From Eleginops maclovinus (taxonomy: Eukaryota; Chordata; Actinopteri; Perciformes; Eleginopidae): a stretch of DNA of 64,000 nucleotides. Below the pieces are notes generated by a model, which was not told where the DNA came from, made no database searches, and saw only the letters and a list, made by a program, of their open reading frames with translations. A program made the translations under genes and the position numbers. Shown in pieces: positions 13,562 to 28,215 of this stretch. The DNA lies in contig NC_086352.1 in NCBI RefSeq assembly GCF_036324505.1, forward strand, positions 9,814,001-9,878,000, read 5' to 3'. Each line of letters starts with the position of its first letter. Within the stretch, counting starts at the first letter, position 1.

Positions 13562-14958
13562 GGTTTCATGTGTAAGTATGTGTATATTTGTGTCCCTGAG
13601 TGCACACACAAAGAGATGAGGCATTTGGGGCAAGAGAGGAAGGGGGATGGGGGGGTGGTACAAGGTGATTATATGTGTGTGTTTTGAGAGATGGATGAAC
13701 GGAGTAAAGATTGCACTCATCTGTCGTGGTACAGTGCTCCCATCAGGTCTAATGAGTGTGCCGGGGTGACCTCAGTCTCGTAGGTTCACAGGCCTGATTA
13801 AACATCGTCTCCGCGTCGGCTCAGGGGATGCCGGGCAGACCAGCGCCGGCTCCCCGCTCTCCTCTTCTCCCCCTCTTTGCTCCCCTCCATCGTCCTAATG
13901 GCTACTTCTGATCTAACCCCATTTATCTCTATCACCCCCCCACTGCACACACACACCTCCTCACCCCTTGCTACCCGCTGCTTCACTCCACCAGTGATAC
14001 TCCCTTTGTCTGAGTGTCATCTGTCTTTCTTTATATCTGTGTTATTGGCTCATATGCTCGGCTGTTTTGTTTCCTTCCCTCAGCTACCGTCTTTCCGTGT
14101 TTATTCAGAGTTAGTAGGCCATAATGAGGCTGAGGTTGGAGGATGATGATTAAGTGCAACAGGACCCAGGAACTGGCGTAACTCATGATAAGACAGCTTT
14201 CTGTGCAGACTTTGATTTATTTGGCTGTAAGGTGCAGAATATCGGCCACTCCTCCAGGAGGCCGTGTGGGGTCACGAGTCGGAGACATGCAGTTAAGACG
14301 CAGCCAGCCAGTGCGTTTTAATCTCTTCACTTTGATCTCGGTAACTTCAGTAGAAGCTTGCTCAAATCATCACCAAGACATTTTAAAGGGTTGCAATTAG
14401 GGCCAAATAGCCCGCCATTTATCAAGCTTCTTTCAAGTCCCCCATTTTATTTTATGAAAGCAATCGATTGTCTCTGTGGCACAGACGTGCAGCCCGACCT
14501 GAGCTTGTGCTCCCAGGTGAAAGCGATGAACGCAGTCAGGCCATCGCTCCCGCTGTAAGAGAGAGGAGGGAGGTAGACGGTGATTTGGCTGGCTAGAACA
14601 CCATGACCAACACTTCACTCTTGCATTTGCACCGGAGGAATCAGACAGCCCGGTCCGGTGAAAATACAGCAGCTCGACAACATGCCAGGAGCTCTGGGTA
14701 TTTGTATTTGCTTTCTGGGTGGAGCTATAACTGAAAAACAGAGGGAGGAAAAGCAGGCAAAGGTCAAAGTAAAGGAGAGGAAAGAATAGAGGAAAGCAGT
14801 AACAAACAAAGCTAGCGGCCGTTACAGCTGTGTGTTGTTTATTTACACTTTGTGTTATGTACATAGCTGCTCCAGAGGAGTGCTCGGCTTTTTGTGCAGC
14901 CAGACAGCGGGGGAAAGGCATGTGGCCGACACAGACAAAGAGAGAAGGACAGGTACAT

Positions 14959-14960
<2 letters not shown>

Positions 14961-15049
<89 letters not shown>
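14961..15049 (+). repeat. (AC)n microsatellite, 89 bp
   Basis: About 44 pure AC units. In the transcript of the minus-strand gene this is (UG)n, the longest UG tract of intron 2 within the window. Confidence 0.98.
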
Positions 15050-15052
<3 letters not shown>

Positions 15053-15371
15053 CCCACTGGGATTGGTTCGTCATAGCAAAAGCTTATTCGCAAAATGATG
15101 TACAAAATGAGCACCGTTCATCAATATTTAAATCCTCAAACTGTGAAATGAAACGTATTTAATACATAAAATATGCATGGTTTAAAGATTTGGTCTGCGG
15201 GAGATGTGTGTGTGTGTTTTATTTTCTTCCAGTAATACAACAGTCATAACATGCATATTTATTAGCAGCCTATATTATTGGAATAATGAGAGCAACACAC
15301 ACAAGCATACACGGATGTCCACACACTTATGCAGACAGGCAAATTATTCTATAGCCTGAGAATGTGCAGGT

Positions 15372-15372
<1 letters not shown>

Positions 15373-15412
<40 letters not shown>
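15373..15412 (+). repeat. (CA)n microsatellite, 40 bp
   Basis: Twenty CA units, reading (UG)n in the celf4 pre-mRNA, only about 320 bp from the preceding tract of the same orientation. Confidence 0.97.
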
Positions 15413-15414
<2 letters not shown>

Positions 15415-15559
15415 GAGATTCACAGTAGCAGATCTCCAGCAGTGCGGGGCCGGCGAGGAGGCTGCAGGGCCCTGACCACATAATCATCTCCTAGAGAGTG
15501 ATCATCAAGGCCTCCAACATCACTGCACAAACACACCAACCTTGGACCCCCCTCATGAT

Positions 15560-16010
15560 ACGGGAGGGAGGTGGAGTGAAGACGAGTGTTTACAGGGGGA
15601 GAAAAAAGAAGGAAAAGTAGAAAACAAAAAGAGGGCGAGAGAAAGGAAATTACAAAGTTGAAAGAACAAGGGAAGTGTTTACGAGGGGAAAATTGGAGTA
15701 GGGTAGATAATTAAAGGGAAAAGGAGGAGATGATAAAAAGACAAAAAGAAAAGGGGAAGTGAGTGGATGTCGACAGGGAAAAGAGGAGGAGAGAGACGGC
15801 TTGAAAGGAGGAAGGAAATCAGTAAGGGTGAAAAAAGGAGGAGGAAGTGATAGGTTTACAGGTGAGGAGAACTGGAAAAAAAGTGAGGAAGATATATTAA
15901 GAGAGAGGAATTAGGTGAAAATGGGGCTGTGTTGACAGGAAAGAGGAAAGAAGGGGGGGAAATGACAGAAAGAGGTGGGAAACAAACATAGAGAGACAGA
16001 AATAAGGGAG
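15560..16010 (+). repeat. Long purine-rich tract, low complexity
   Basis: About 450 bp consist largely of GGAGGA, GAAAAG, AGAGAG and AAGGAA words with few pyrimidines. In the celf4 pre-mRNA it is a long CU-rich tract, the kind of sequence bound by PTB-family splicing regulators. No coding potential is evident; the minus-strand open frame through it is rich in Ser, Pro, Leu and Phe only because of base composition. Confidence 0.75.
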
Positions 16011-17099
16011 CGAGTGTATCTGTTTGCCACGCATGAATGTACAGCAGCGTTGCCCTGGAAACGGCAGCCGCTTGGATTATGAGCTGATTAGTTGCCCTCC
16101 TCCTTGAACCCCCCCACCCCCCTCCGAGTTGCCTCCACTCAACAGGGTGTGTGTGCATGCTACCTGGGACACGGTCTGATGAACAATCGCTCACACACAC
16201 ACATGGAGTCTCCGTTCAGGCACATACACACAATAAACTCAGCCTTTACTCCTGGTTGCCCATTGTATTCACTGTAGCCAATACCTTTTCCGCGTCAACA
16301 TCTCAATCTTTGGCTCTCCGCGGGACTCCGCCTCTCTGTCTCGCTGCGTGTGACGTGGCAGGGTGCTAATCTTGGCCCTTATCTTGGCCCGCAGCTCTGC
16401 TCACATTCCCTTCTCCACAAGCACCTTATCTGCCATCACTGTCAATCAGAGCAGATCAGGCTACCTACAGCTGAGTCCGCTCCACCACCCTCCTCGACCC
16501 CGAGCAGCCTCCCTTACATGTCCATTACCATCACTCGCATCCCCCTAGCATCTTTCCCACACGTCTCAGACACAGGCAAGACAAACGTTTAAGTGATTAT
16601 TAGACAACACTGGCATCTCTTGTTGCACTTAAATCCACTTCCTTTGTCGGGATCGGATAAGCATGTTTGACCACTAAACTCTGCATCCTTACCAGCTAAT
16701 TACCAGACGGCTTCTTGAACCAGCTCACAGCAAAAAACAAGGGTGAAATTTGATTTTGATTGGACATTTCCTCAAGGGAATAGAGACAAAGTGCAGCAGT
16801 GTTTCTGAAGTAAGCATTGCAGCAAACAGAAGCTGTTTTGTTTTGTATTCAGTTTCACTAGCAAAAACAAGCCAGTCAATAAATACATAAATCAAGACAC
16901 AGCATTGGTTTTATTTACAGTTTTTATTTTATTTTTACGAGCAGATACGTCTACAATAATTACCAATATGTTTTTTTACTGTATTAAATATTTCTGTATA
17001 ATAATTTATTCTAAGACGGTGTGTGAAGATTTGAGGTTTTTGTCATGTTCTATACAATTACAATATTTTAACCCAACTACAACAACATGTTGAACTTGT

Positions 17100-17520
17100 A
17101 ACTTTAATACTGTAAGTATTTATATGTGCCTGACTAATAAAGATTAAAGATTCAAAGGCTTTATGGTCATGTGTCCAGCAGCTACAGTATAGTAATGGCA
17201 ATTATTAAGACCCAGTCTCCTCCAACAATGCAACATGAATATAAATATAATATAAACAACACTCAAAGTAGTTCACGAGAGACAGAATATAAATATAACA
17301 GTGCAGGAGAATGGTGCAAGACCAATATGCAAGTCAATGCAGGAGAAGTTAACTGTATGCATGTAAAATAGAATAAGATAAGCTAAAAGCAGAATATAAA
17401 ATGCTGCTTGTTGTAATAATGAATAAATATGTGAGCTGCAAACAGATGAATGCTATAAAGTTATGAAGACCCTTCACGGAGCTCAGGAGTTTAGCAGTCT
17501 GAATAAAGTGGTACAAAGAT
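17100..17520 (+). repeat. Possible dispersed repeat, AT-rich
   Basis: The segment includes ATTAAAGATTCAAAGGCTTT, several ATAAATATAA words, GTGCAAGACCAATATGCAAG and later TTTAGCAGTCTGAATAAAG. This order of motifs resembles an interspersed repeat of fish genomes. I cannot name the family or fix its ends, and it contains no plausible coding frame. Confidence 0.35.
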
Positions 17521-18036
17521 CTCTCAGAATGACATCCAAGGAAAAACCCAACATACATATTGTCATTATCGGGGTAAATACTGTACAAAATGGACCGCCC
17601 CAGAAAGAAATCCCTAAAGGACCACTACGTCATGTTCTGTCATAGCTGCGTACTCATTCGCATGTACGTCTGCCAATGACGGACAAATGAACACGCACTC
17701 ATCGGCACTCTCCTCCAATCAGGCAGAGCCAGTGACCTCCCAACTGTGATCACGCTGGGAAACCCCACCCTTCTGAATACTGCGCACACAGCCAGCGATC
17801 GCCCACCCACCCACTAATCAGGAGCACTGCTGACATTTGTGGTTCACAAGCCTCACCATGCCACAGCAAGAGAAGAAGAGAAAAATAAAATAGCACAAAT
17901 CCCTTTTGGGCAGGTTTAATATTTTTAGGTGAGGGTTCTTTTATGTGGGGGCAGGTGTGCTCTGGCTCCCTAATGCTGAAGTAATTGTAGATAATGGAGT
18001 TTTAAGGACAGCTGCTGATGCGGGTTTAAGTAGGAT

Positions 18037-18280
18037 TTGGGTAGAGATTTATTGAGGAAGGGAAATGGGCGGACGGGTGGAGAGGTTGAAGATGTGCGAG
18101 GGAGTGAAGGAGGAGGTGGGAAAGGAGATGAAGAGGTTAGGGGAGAGGGAGGGGGTCTGCCTTGGGTTATACCAGCAAAGGTGAGAAGCGAGATGAAAGG
18201 GAGGGCAGATAGTAATAAAAAAAAAGATATGGCTCTATCTTGCAGAAAAAGCTCTGGGAGTCAGAAGGTAAAAAAAAAAT
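18037..18280 (+). repeat. Purine-rich low-complexity tract
   Basis: A GA/GGGA-rich segment reads as a Gly/Glu-rich frame on the plus strand, which I attribute to composition. It becomes CU-rich in the celf4 pre-mRNA. A run of 12 G follows at 18341-18352. Confidence 0.6.
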
Positions 18281-19363
18281 GAACTCATCCATAGTTTAGT
18301 GCGAAACGAGAGCCCGTCTGGCCCGGTGCTTATCGAGGATGGGGGGGGGGGGTTATAGAGGGCACAAGCTGGATGACTAATTGGGGAAGATACGAAATGA
18401 GGCTTGACTCAATCTACACCCTTGAATCAACTCTGCCCTACAGTATGCATCAAATGGGCTCCCTAAGTGGTGCTTTTCCATTGATTATACCCTTTCAATG
18501 TTACGCTCCAACTCCTTGTTGGAAAAATTTGACAGAAAAAGAAAGGGAGTGAGAGGGATCTAAAGGGGGCAGTTGAAATACCGGTCAATACTTTGCAAAG
18601 GGGCAAAGCAGAAAAGTAGGAAATCAGAGAGTGAGTTATATCATATAAAAAGATATGAAAGGGATTTGGGAGCAAGAGAAAGAGAGAGGGCAAGGTGTGT
18701 AAAAAAGTGCATTTTGGCTTGCCGTAAACGCAGCGGTGCGTGGCTCTACTCCTGGCATAGCACTCACACTTTATGAGGTGTGGAGGGGCCGTCTCCCTCG
18801 CCTGTCTGCACGTTTTAATGGTACAGTTTTCAAGGAAAAGCTGGAGCTTCAGTCGGCACCAAGGACTTCACCCCTTCTGGACCACAGACACATACACACT
18901 CCCTAGATGTTCTTGAATTAGATATAAACTCACACACTCATATATAAGTTTACCTGTGCACACACATAAGCAACTCAGAAATGTGTCCTGTTTTGTTCTT
19001 TAAATCAAATCTTAACCCTAATTCAGAACCAGAGTAGTTATTTTTATCCCAGGGGGCTCAGAAAATAGCCAAAAAATGATATTGCTCCCATTCCAAGCCT
19101 TCACACTCACACACACTCCACACACCCTACACTGGATGCATAGATGATTGTGGGCCCGAGGTAGATGACGGGATGAGAGGGGACAGTGACAGCGATGAAG
19201 CAGGAGGTGAAACTGGCTGTCAGAGCAGTGAAGCCTCCTCAGATATGCCCCATGCGTCGGGCCGCTGTACAGACAGAGGAGGAGGATTTTACCCACAACC
19301 CTCACCTATCACTGTACCCTCTCAGAGGAGAACAGACCGCAGTAATGCAATATTGATCTGACA

Positions 19364-19578
<215 letters not shown>

Positions 19579-20458
19579 TAGGGGGAGCGATGCATTAATA
19601 AGCAAGAGGTGAGGTGTTAGCCTTTGTGCTATTTCTGACACCTCACTGTCAGAGCTTTCCTGTGCCGTGGCGTGCCTGACTGAACGGAAACTAGCGGGGG
19701 CCTTTGCACCCCCATTTCACCTTTCACTCCTCTGCATCCCCGTCTTGCTTTCTCTCATTTTCCCTCTGTCACCCTATCTACCTGTCTGTGAGGAGGAGAT
19801 GTTATATGGGTGGCTTTTATTTACAGTAAAACTTAAAGCATGCATTACCGAGTGAGTCAGAAATATGGAAATGAAGCCTTATTTAATATGAATTGCAATG
19901 ACTTCAAATACTAATTGTTGTGGACAAGTTTACTGTTTATGTTTGTGTTAACTTGCATTAAGAATGATGTGATTTATTGTTCATACAAACTAATTATAGA
20001 ATAATAATAAGAGTAATGTACAGTGCAAATCCTTCTTTATTTAAATTACTGAGCCATGAAAATAGAGGTTGTATTTCTTTTGAGTAATTAGGAGTTTTCC
20101 CATTAATCTTCAGACTGTATGGCCATAAAGTAAGGATGTATCACTGCAAATTATTCTAACAATAAAGGAGTAAATCAGCACTTTGTGTTTGATTTTAAGA
20201 TATCTGCATGTCTCTGATGTTTTGAACAGAGCACTCAGGCTTTAAATGGTGAAAGTAATGCTGATGCAATACTTGTTCGTATCAGGCAACTATCCCCAGC
20301 GCTGTAATTCAAACTGTCCCCAGTAGATGTCCAGTAATCCTTTGTTGGAAAAAGTAGAACAAAGAAAAAGAAGAGGAAAAACAACAGATCTATATTCTGT
20401 TTATTCCTAACTCTAGTTTTACAGTTTTTTATTCTCTTCTTCTAGTCAACTTTCGTTC

Positions 20459-20481
20459 TCTGTCTGTCTGTCTGTCTGTGT
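20459..20481 (+). repeat. (CTGT)n tetranucleotide repeat
   Basis: Five imperfect CTGT units. Short and otherwise unremarkable. Confidence 0.8.
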
Positions 20482-23400
20482 GAGTCAGAGCCTGCAGAGA
20501 ATAAAGAACCAATATGAAGTGAAATGAGAGAAGGAGATATAGCAAAAATAACTATACAATAAGAACGAGAGTCAGAGAGCGCTCACTTTACATTCGAGGA
20601 CATCAGATGATAATGTCTGTCTCAAATCAGTGCTCGCATTTAAAAACTGCTTTTGCGTGCTGTAATTATTTTCAGTCCTTGCTAAAGTGCTTTGCAATGA
20701 AAAAAATTTAGGGAATTGGTGCTTTAGTGTAAAACACTCCTAAAAGTTATTTTCAAGCTATTCTCAGACTCAAGAAGTCTTAGTTAAACCCTTTGAAGAT
20801 ATCCACTTGAGTTTCAAGCTTTAGACATTTTCAGAATGAAAAGGAGGAATAATTACTGCAGCAAAACATGTGTCAATGTTCAAATAACAGCACCAGTCTT
20901 ATTGTGTAAAGAAAAGCATACCACTGATCACCATACTTTAACCTTCCTACTACCGGATTAAAAGCACCCTTTTCTAAACTATAAAGTCGAACACAACCAG
21001 ACTCTTAATGCCAACAAATATAAATGACCAAGCAGCTACATGCTGTTTTTCAATGTTGAAGATTGATAGTTTCCTACAGTACTGACACCTTCAGTCTGAT
21101 TCCCTCATGCTGCAGTCTCACCAGCTGAGACTTTGTGGGCAGAAAGAGGTGCAGCTAGCTCCAACCGATGAAACAATGAGGGTAAGTAGGATGGCATTCC
21201 AATAAACCTGGCCTTCATGTTGAGAATGACTCTGCACAAATGCCCTTCTTTTAAAAGTCTAAAAGTCCAACTTACAAGGAAAGAAAAACTGTAGCACACA
21301 CATGCACCTCGCACTAATACTAGTACAGTAAAGCCTGACTCACAGCAGCCCCACAGCAGTTATTCCCAGTGCAATAAAACAGGCAGACAAACTAATGGAA
21401 CCACCCACACACAAAACATACTTTTTAAACACACACCACCTTCCACAAACAAACACACACATACACGTGCACTGTTTTAGTCCCAGCCCACTCGTTGCTC
21501 GTTAGCGGCTTCACCCGCTGGTTGTTTTGCCGTTAACTCCGATCTGCTGAGGCGGCAGCACCAAAAATACTTCACCTAACAAACTCTTCTGATTACAGTT
21601 TGACTTTCTCGCCGTCTCCTTCTCTCCCTCCTGTCTTTAATCAGCATGTAAACAAGCGCAAGGTCATTTTCTTTCTTAAACGAAATGGGGGGAGATAAGA
21701 GGAGCGTGGCGTAGTTAATCCTTTGGACACGCTGATGGAGGAGTTTGTCCTGGTGATGCTCTGTGGTTAATTATGCAAGAGTGCATTTCCTCTCTCTGTC
21801 TTTCACTCCTTATATCCCTCTTCCTTTTTCATGATGACTCATCAGTTTTTTTTTTCCTCTTTTACCCTCCTATTATGTCTCTTCCCAAATATGTCAGACT
21901 TATGCGTTTCATTTGAAAGTCAGACAAAGTTTACACTCCTCCACATGATTAACTGTGTTTACTGCCAGAGTGATTTACTGAAATCAGCATCAGCTTGTCT
22001 TTACCACTTGTTTTGTCTTTGAACAAATACGTGCAGAATGCCTGGATGTCTTCAGTGATTGCCAGAATAAGCTGTGGATTGCACTGAAGGGATACCAGCT
22101 TACTTCATAGGGAAGAAAGAAAATTGAATGATAAAGAACAACAAAGCAAGGTGATGTGGAAAAAAGTAAGGACTTCAGTTTTCAACGCGGCTGTCTTAGT
22201 AAAAGACAACACATTTTCTCATTACCCCGCTCATTGTGGGGTGCCAACACCTGTTTCTATTGATGCATCACATTGTCTGAAACTAGTTATAAAGATCACA
22301 CATCTTTAAAGGTAGACTTACGCCTTGATCTTCTCAAAATTGATCTTCTCAAACTGAGTGGGAAGGGAAGTTAATTAGCCAAATCCACAGCATTTTTTTG
22401 ATGATTTGGAGAATAGATCCAGCGTCAAGGATTCATTTTTGGACTGTTTTTTGAATTCTTCTTTCCAATTGTTTTTCGCCTGAAAGCCTGATCTTGATGC
22501 AACGGAAAGCTTGATGTTTAATTGGTTTCGGAAATGTCATATTCCAGCGTGCATCCTAAATAAGTGACAGCAATCCAGCCCTAGTAAAAGACTAAAATCA
22601 TCATTCTTAGAGGTATGACAGCACCCGGGCCCTCATTTCCATCCTTCTCCACCATTTGTCAGCCTTCGCCTCTTCCCCAGTGAAGCAGCAATGTTAACAA
22701 TGCTGTCCCCACATTTACCAGTTCTGCCTCATTACAGCTAAAGAAGTGGATAAATTAGCACAGGAGAGCAAGCATGGCGGAGTCGGACTCCACCTGTCAG
22801 CGAGGGAAAGATAGTGGATGTGTCGGTGTGGAGGAAGGCTGTGAACGCACTGCTCAGCCTACAAGCCTCAGACTCATATTAAAACAAAACCCATCCAGCC
22901 AGGATGATGCTCATTTGTACACCAATGAGAATAAAATGTGACGTATGGGAGGGTATTAATTGGTCTGTGTTTGATACATTTATTCAATTGCCCTCAATCT
23001 GATCAGAAATTGTTTGCAAAAATAGACTTTTTTCCATTAGTTTTAGGCATCAAGCAGGCAAATTAATACATATTTCTTTATTTGTAGATCTAAATAGGGA
23101 AAACTTCATTATGTTATTTTCCTTTTTTGATGCCTACAAAAACCGAACTCCGACTAGTTTTTCCATTTTGTTTTTTGAGATTGAATTTATACAAGCTTCA
23201 AATATGATGATAGTAGAATGCACTTTCACAAACCTGGGATCTGCTTTAGAAGAACAAATCCTAAATACCTTTGTTGGAAAGTCTTGTTTTCAATATATTG
23301 AGGAGCAGTGATTTTTCACCTGAACAACCTGGGCTTCATCGTGTTTTGCTTTATTGCAGGATATGTTCAAGATCAAGAGGACAAATGGGCCTGGTTGTTG

Positions 23401-26400
23401 CCATCTTCTGAACACCAGAACTGTCCTGCCCTGCGGCCTTTAAAAAACAGCACAATCTGTCCTGCTCACTGTCTGGCGCCTCTGGCCTGCCATCTTTACA
23501 GGCTGGTTAAAGGCTGTCTCAAAATGAACTATGTTTTCACCCTGTCCAAATTCACCAGTAAAAAGACTCTGGCGTTCCACCATGTCTACCCTCCTGCCTG
23601 CCAGGATTAACATTTTGCACTCTCCAAGGTTGAAAATCCCATCAGATGGAACGAAATTAATTTTTGCACAATATTCAGGGCCACCAGCCACATAATAGGA
23701 GACAATGCTGAGTGCATCCCTCGATTGTGATTCCATTCACTTCCTAATCGGCAGGATGGCTGTGCATGGTGCAGCAGCGTAGTAAATGCTTTCATCCCAG
23801 GGGGATTAGAAAAACAATGGCCCTTTTTAATTTCTTTTCTAAAGCGGGCAGCAGAAAGAAAATGATATAGACGTAATTGATGATGAGGAGAGCAGCGGGA
23901 GCCTTAGCAGAGGTCTCACGTCCAGTGCCCAGGCCTTTTTTTTTTTGCTTGATAATGGCAACAGCTCACGGGCACTGGAGGTTGACAAATCTGGCGCAGA
24001 GGACAAATTGATCGGTAACAGAACGCAGTTTGTCCCTTAAAAAAAATGGGTAAAAGCTCTGCGTGGCCCTGAGTAATTAGTTTAAACTGCAGCATGTCTG
24101 TCCAGGAGTGGACCCGCTGGAGAGTGTGTCCTCTGATAAGACGCCCTCACTTTGCTGCTCTTACCTGGAATACTCCACAAAAACCCTAACTGAATATATC
24201 AATAAACATTCATTTTAGATGAATGGGAATAAAGGAAGGCAGTTTTAAAAGTGTTTCTGTGTTTATTTAGTTCCCCCGAGAAGTCACTGTGGAGAAGTCA
24301 CTTTCCGTGAAGAGAAAGGAAACTTTTTTTCTTGTGGGGGGGGCGTGGTGCATTCACTGTCAATCTTATGCGTGTGTGATTTTAAAAGAGCAAAAATGTC
24401 AAGGGGAAAAATGCTTGTTGCTTATTCTCCCTGTGCACTGAGACACAGACAGAGACATATGGCAGATCTACGGTGGCCGCCTCTGTGGTGTGGTGCGGAG
24501 AGAGAGTGTCAACAACATGGAGGCACTGGTCCATGGCAGTGTGCTTAGTGACACATAATACTGGTATTGCACAATCTTCCCCTGACCCATTTTTGTGTGA
24601 CACACACAGAAGTCAATTTTCTGCTCTTTTCATGCACTCAAGATGAAGAGGAAAAATGTGAGAAACTGAAATATTTTTGCTAGTGACTGCGGTGGAAGCT
24701 GATACTTTCAAGCTTACCCTTTCAAATTGGAAGAGAAACACTTGAGAAAGTAGGGGTGGGTAACTTTTCTCCCTCCTATCTGCTTCACTGTTGGGCTTGT
24801 TTGCCTCGTCATCAACAGGAGGGTGAGATTTTTTTCTGGCACCCAAAAGCTCAAAAACTTCGATCCTAGAATAAGGTTGGGGTGCTTCCCTACATCCAAC
24901 TGAAATAATAGTGGAATAGATAGCGGGAGAGTGAAGGCAATAGAAATATGATTAGGTAGTCGAAGGCATTGGGGGAGGGTCGAAAGAGACCACAAGTGAA
25001 TGAGAGACAAAGAGAAGCTGGATCTTTTTTCCAAGAACATTTTAATTGGCTTTTGGGCTTCAGTAGCACCCAATTAGCATGCTTGTTACACGCGAACACC
25101 AGGCGCTAATTGGCCTGAGAGGAGAAGGTGGCGTGGCCCTGAAAGGAAAGAGCAGGACTCATTTGAAGGCTCGCGGCTCCGATAGCAGCGTGTTGGGAGG
25201 CTACTTGGCAAACATTTGGGAAAAAACAATTTGGTGCTGCAATTGCAAATATTATTTATACTTTCCTGCTGTCTTTATTGGTGTTGCAGGAAAGGAACGT
25301 ACCATGATTGCCATAAGTTTTATAGAGCAACAACTTACCTGTACACACTTTGTCATGAAGGAGAAAGGAATTGCATTGTTCGTAAACTACTCTGTGTTCC
25401 TAGTCAGTGTGTGAGCATCCTGGGAATTAATCAGATCCGCAGGGAGATCATTCACAGGCATGACCTAACCTGTCCACATGCAATGCCATGCTCTCCATCA
25501 TGGGATTTGCTGAATGCACACCTAAACACAACAGCACCATGAACCTACCAGGGGAGAGATCTCTGATTACATTTACTGTACAAACTGTAGCAGCGGGATT
25601 GGATACATGGTACATCAAGAGCTCATTATGCTCTTTACATGCAATTAATCAAACAATGTAAACACAGTTCGCCTCAGCCTCACACAGACAGAGCCAGATA
25701 TTCTCTGGTGGCAACTCAAATGCGATACACACACAGTACGAGTCAATAAATGAATGTGAAATATGGAAATTTTAAGATTCACAGCCAATCTGGAGATGAT
25801 GTAACAGTCGGGGCTTCCCGCTGAGACCACACAAGCAAATATATCTTCCTCCTCTCTGTCACACTGTTAAGCCTTTAGTCTCATCCTTTTGTGAAACACA
25901 CACACTGTGCAGAAAATGTGACGCTCTGTAACAATGAAAGAATTACACGAAGGACAACCGTGCAAGTAGCAATACAGCACTGAGACTGAGATGCTCATGA
26001 GGCTGGGCTGTGCATGTTCCTTCAACTGTGATGAACTGGCCATCTCTACTTATTGGAGGTTTTTATTATAAGAGCAAGATGCCAGTGTTAGTCTGGATTA
26101 ATGTGCCTGTTAATTAATAAATAATGAGTTCATGGGTGGCATTTTTATTTTAACAGCAAGATAGCAGCCTCACCTGTCAAAACACCTCATCAGACTTAGT
26201 TTTATGATGTTATATGAATGATACCTAGGATATTATCATGGTACTTTGTTCTGTTCCTCAGCTAACCAAACCTCAGCACTCCCTAATGTAGCAGAGAGAC
26301 AACAAAAAATTGAGACATCGGAGAGAAATCGGTAGAAACTACTTCCCTTTTTGACATATGTCAGAAGAAGAATGAGGCTCACAATTCCCATGAAAACTCC

Positions 26401-27033
26401 CATTTCCCATCTTCTTGATTCTATCCTTTGGTTTGTTTCTGAGTACAGTAGCAGCCCCATCTGTGGGCTCCATTTGATAAAACCTTCAAATGCGGAACTT
26501 AAATAAGTGAAATCCAGCCTTCTCCGTGCTCTGGAGCTTTAGGGAAAAGTGCATTGACTTTGAGGTCTAAGTGAGGAACACGTACAGGGACTTGCTGGAT
26601 AAACATGACGAAATAGGCTGGACTGTTTTTTAAAGCTTACACATATACTTCCAATTGCACCTAAGCTCATAGGACTGAACTGTGAAGCTATGATTCAGCT
26701 GCGTCAAATCCATGTTTGTGTCTGTATATGTTGACATTTAGTTTTACAGATCATCTTGTAAAAGAAAGGAAGGTTTTTTTGGTTTTTTTTAAATGTCAGA
26801 TGTCTCATTGGAACAATATTTGCATTTAAGTTGCCTGACAGTCCCATCAACACAATTGGACTCCCCCATCATGTCTGCCTCGTTGTGTGCAGGGGAGCAT
26901 TATACAACAGAGCATCTCCAAGCATCAGGCCATGACAATGAGGCTTTTCCAGAAGTGCCACCTCTCTCTGCCTATCTCTGTCTTCCTCCAAATCTCTTGT
27001 ACTCTCTCTCTGTGTTATACACGCTTCAAAACT

Positions 27034-27061
27034 CACACACACACACACACACACACACACA
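27034..27061 (+). repeat. (CA)n microsatellite, 28 bp
   Basis: Fourteen CA units, reading (UG)n in the celf4 pre-mRNA, about 1.45 kb downstream of exon 2 in gene orientation. Confidence 0.95.
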
Positions 27062-28166
27062 TAACATCTTTATTAGCCCTCTGTATGCAGGCTGCGCTCA
27101 GCCCGAGATTGCAGGACTGACCCCTCGCTGTGAGCTGTACAGGGGAAATGTTTACCCAACCCCCCCCCTAGAACATGCCATTAACCTCTTTCTAGATGGA
27201 AGACAAACAAGAATCTCCCTCCATGAGAGCAATAAAGGCAGAACAACACTCTAGGACCATCATGACCATCATCTCATTACCAAGCTGCGGGAGGCAGTGA
27301 GGAGCCGGGGAGCCCGTTCTCCCGGGGACACAGCGGTGTTCCTGTGTGGCTAACATTCATCGAACTACCTATGAAATGCAGTGAAGGGCAAACAGCTGAT
27401 TAACCCAGCAGTGAGGAACAATATAAAGTCCATCAACCCCCCTCCACCCCTTTTTCAAACAAACCTACTGTACTTCCTGGCTCTTACCTCCTGCCTCTCT
27501 GCTCCCTCCCCAGAGATTTAGATGGATATCCTGAGGGCTGTGATTAAAGCCCCGACAGTGGAGGGTGTTTTGGTTTGTGGTGAAAGGAAATGGGGGCTGG
27601 GGGGGCAGTGAGGAGTCTGGGCAATAGAGCAGTTTCTCGTTTTTAGGGACCCGAGGGTGTAATTCAATCACACCTCGATAATTCCCCTGATGCAAGAGTT
27701 GAATCCCCCTCACACACATCAAGTACTGATAGACACCACAAGCTTACACTGATCCCAGATTGAGGGTCTCCTCCTGGGTGGGCTTAAGAGCCAACTACTG
27801 GGTACGTTTTTACCTGTGTCGTTTGAAGAGCCCATTATTTTAATTGAAAAAGTTACCCGCCTGCCAAAGGCGAACAATAGAAGAACGGTGAAAAAAAAGA
27901 AAAAGAACAGGGAGAGAATTAAAACCAAAACACCAGATGGTGATATACATGGTAAAAATGATTGTTTATACTTACTGTTTGATTATATGTGATAATGAGA
28001 GTGGGATTCCTCAAGGCAATTAGTGTCTGCGGCAGCCATATTGTGAGAGGACAGGGGAAGGACGGCACAGGCTGTTATGAAGGAGCGCTTATCAAATATC
28101 TCCGGCGGGGTGATTAGTGTAATAAGACACTGCAAGGTGAGATAGGCCACTCACACTCCTTTAGTA

Positions 28167-28170
<4 letters not shown>

Positions 28171-28214
<44 letters not shown>
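28171..28214 (+). repeat. (TG)n microsatellite, 44 bp, near exon 2
   Basis: Twenty-two TG units. In the transcript this is (CA)n, beginning about 290 nt downstream of the exon 2 donor. CA repeats near a 5' splice site are known binding sites for hnRNP L, which can act on exon choice; whether it matters here is inference. Confidence 0.97.

Positions 28215-28215
<1 letters not shown>

Noticed and set aside
14433..14921. Minus-strand 162-codon frame
   Set aside because: No recognisable domain, and no splice or promoter context. Its residue mix follows the local base composition.
26793..27254. Plus-strand 153-codon frame
   Set aside because: It passes through a (CA)n repeat as Thr-His and has no recognisable domain or family resemblance.
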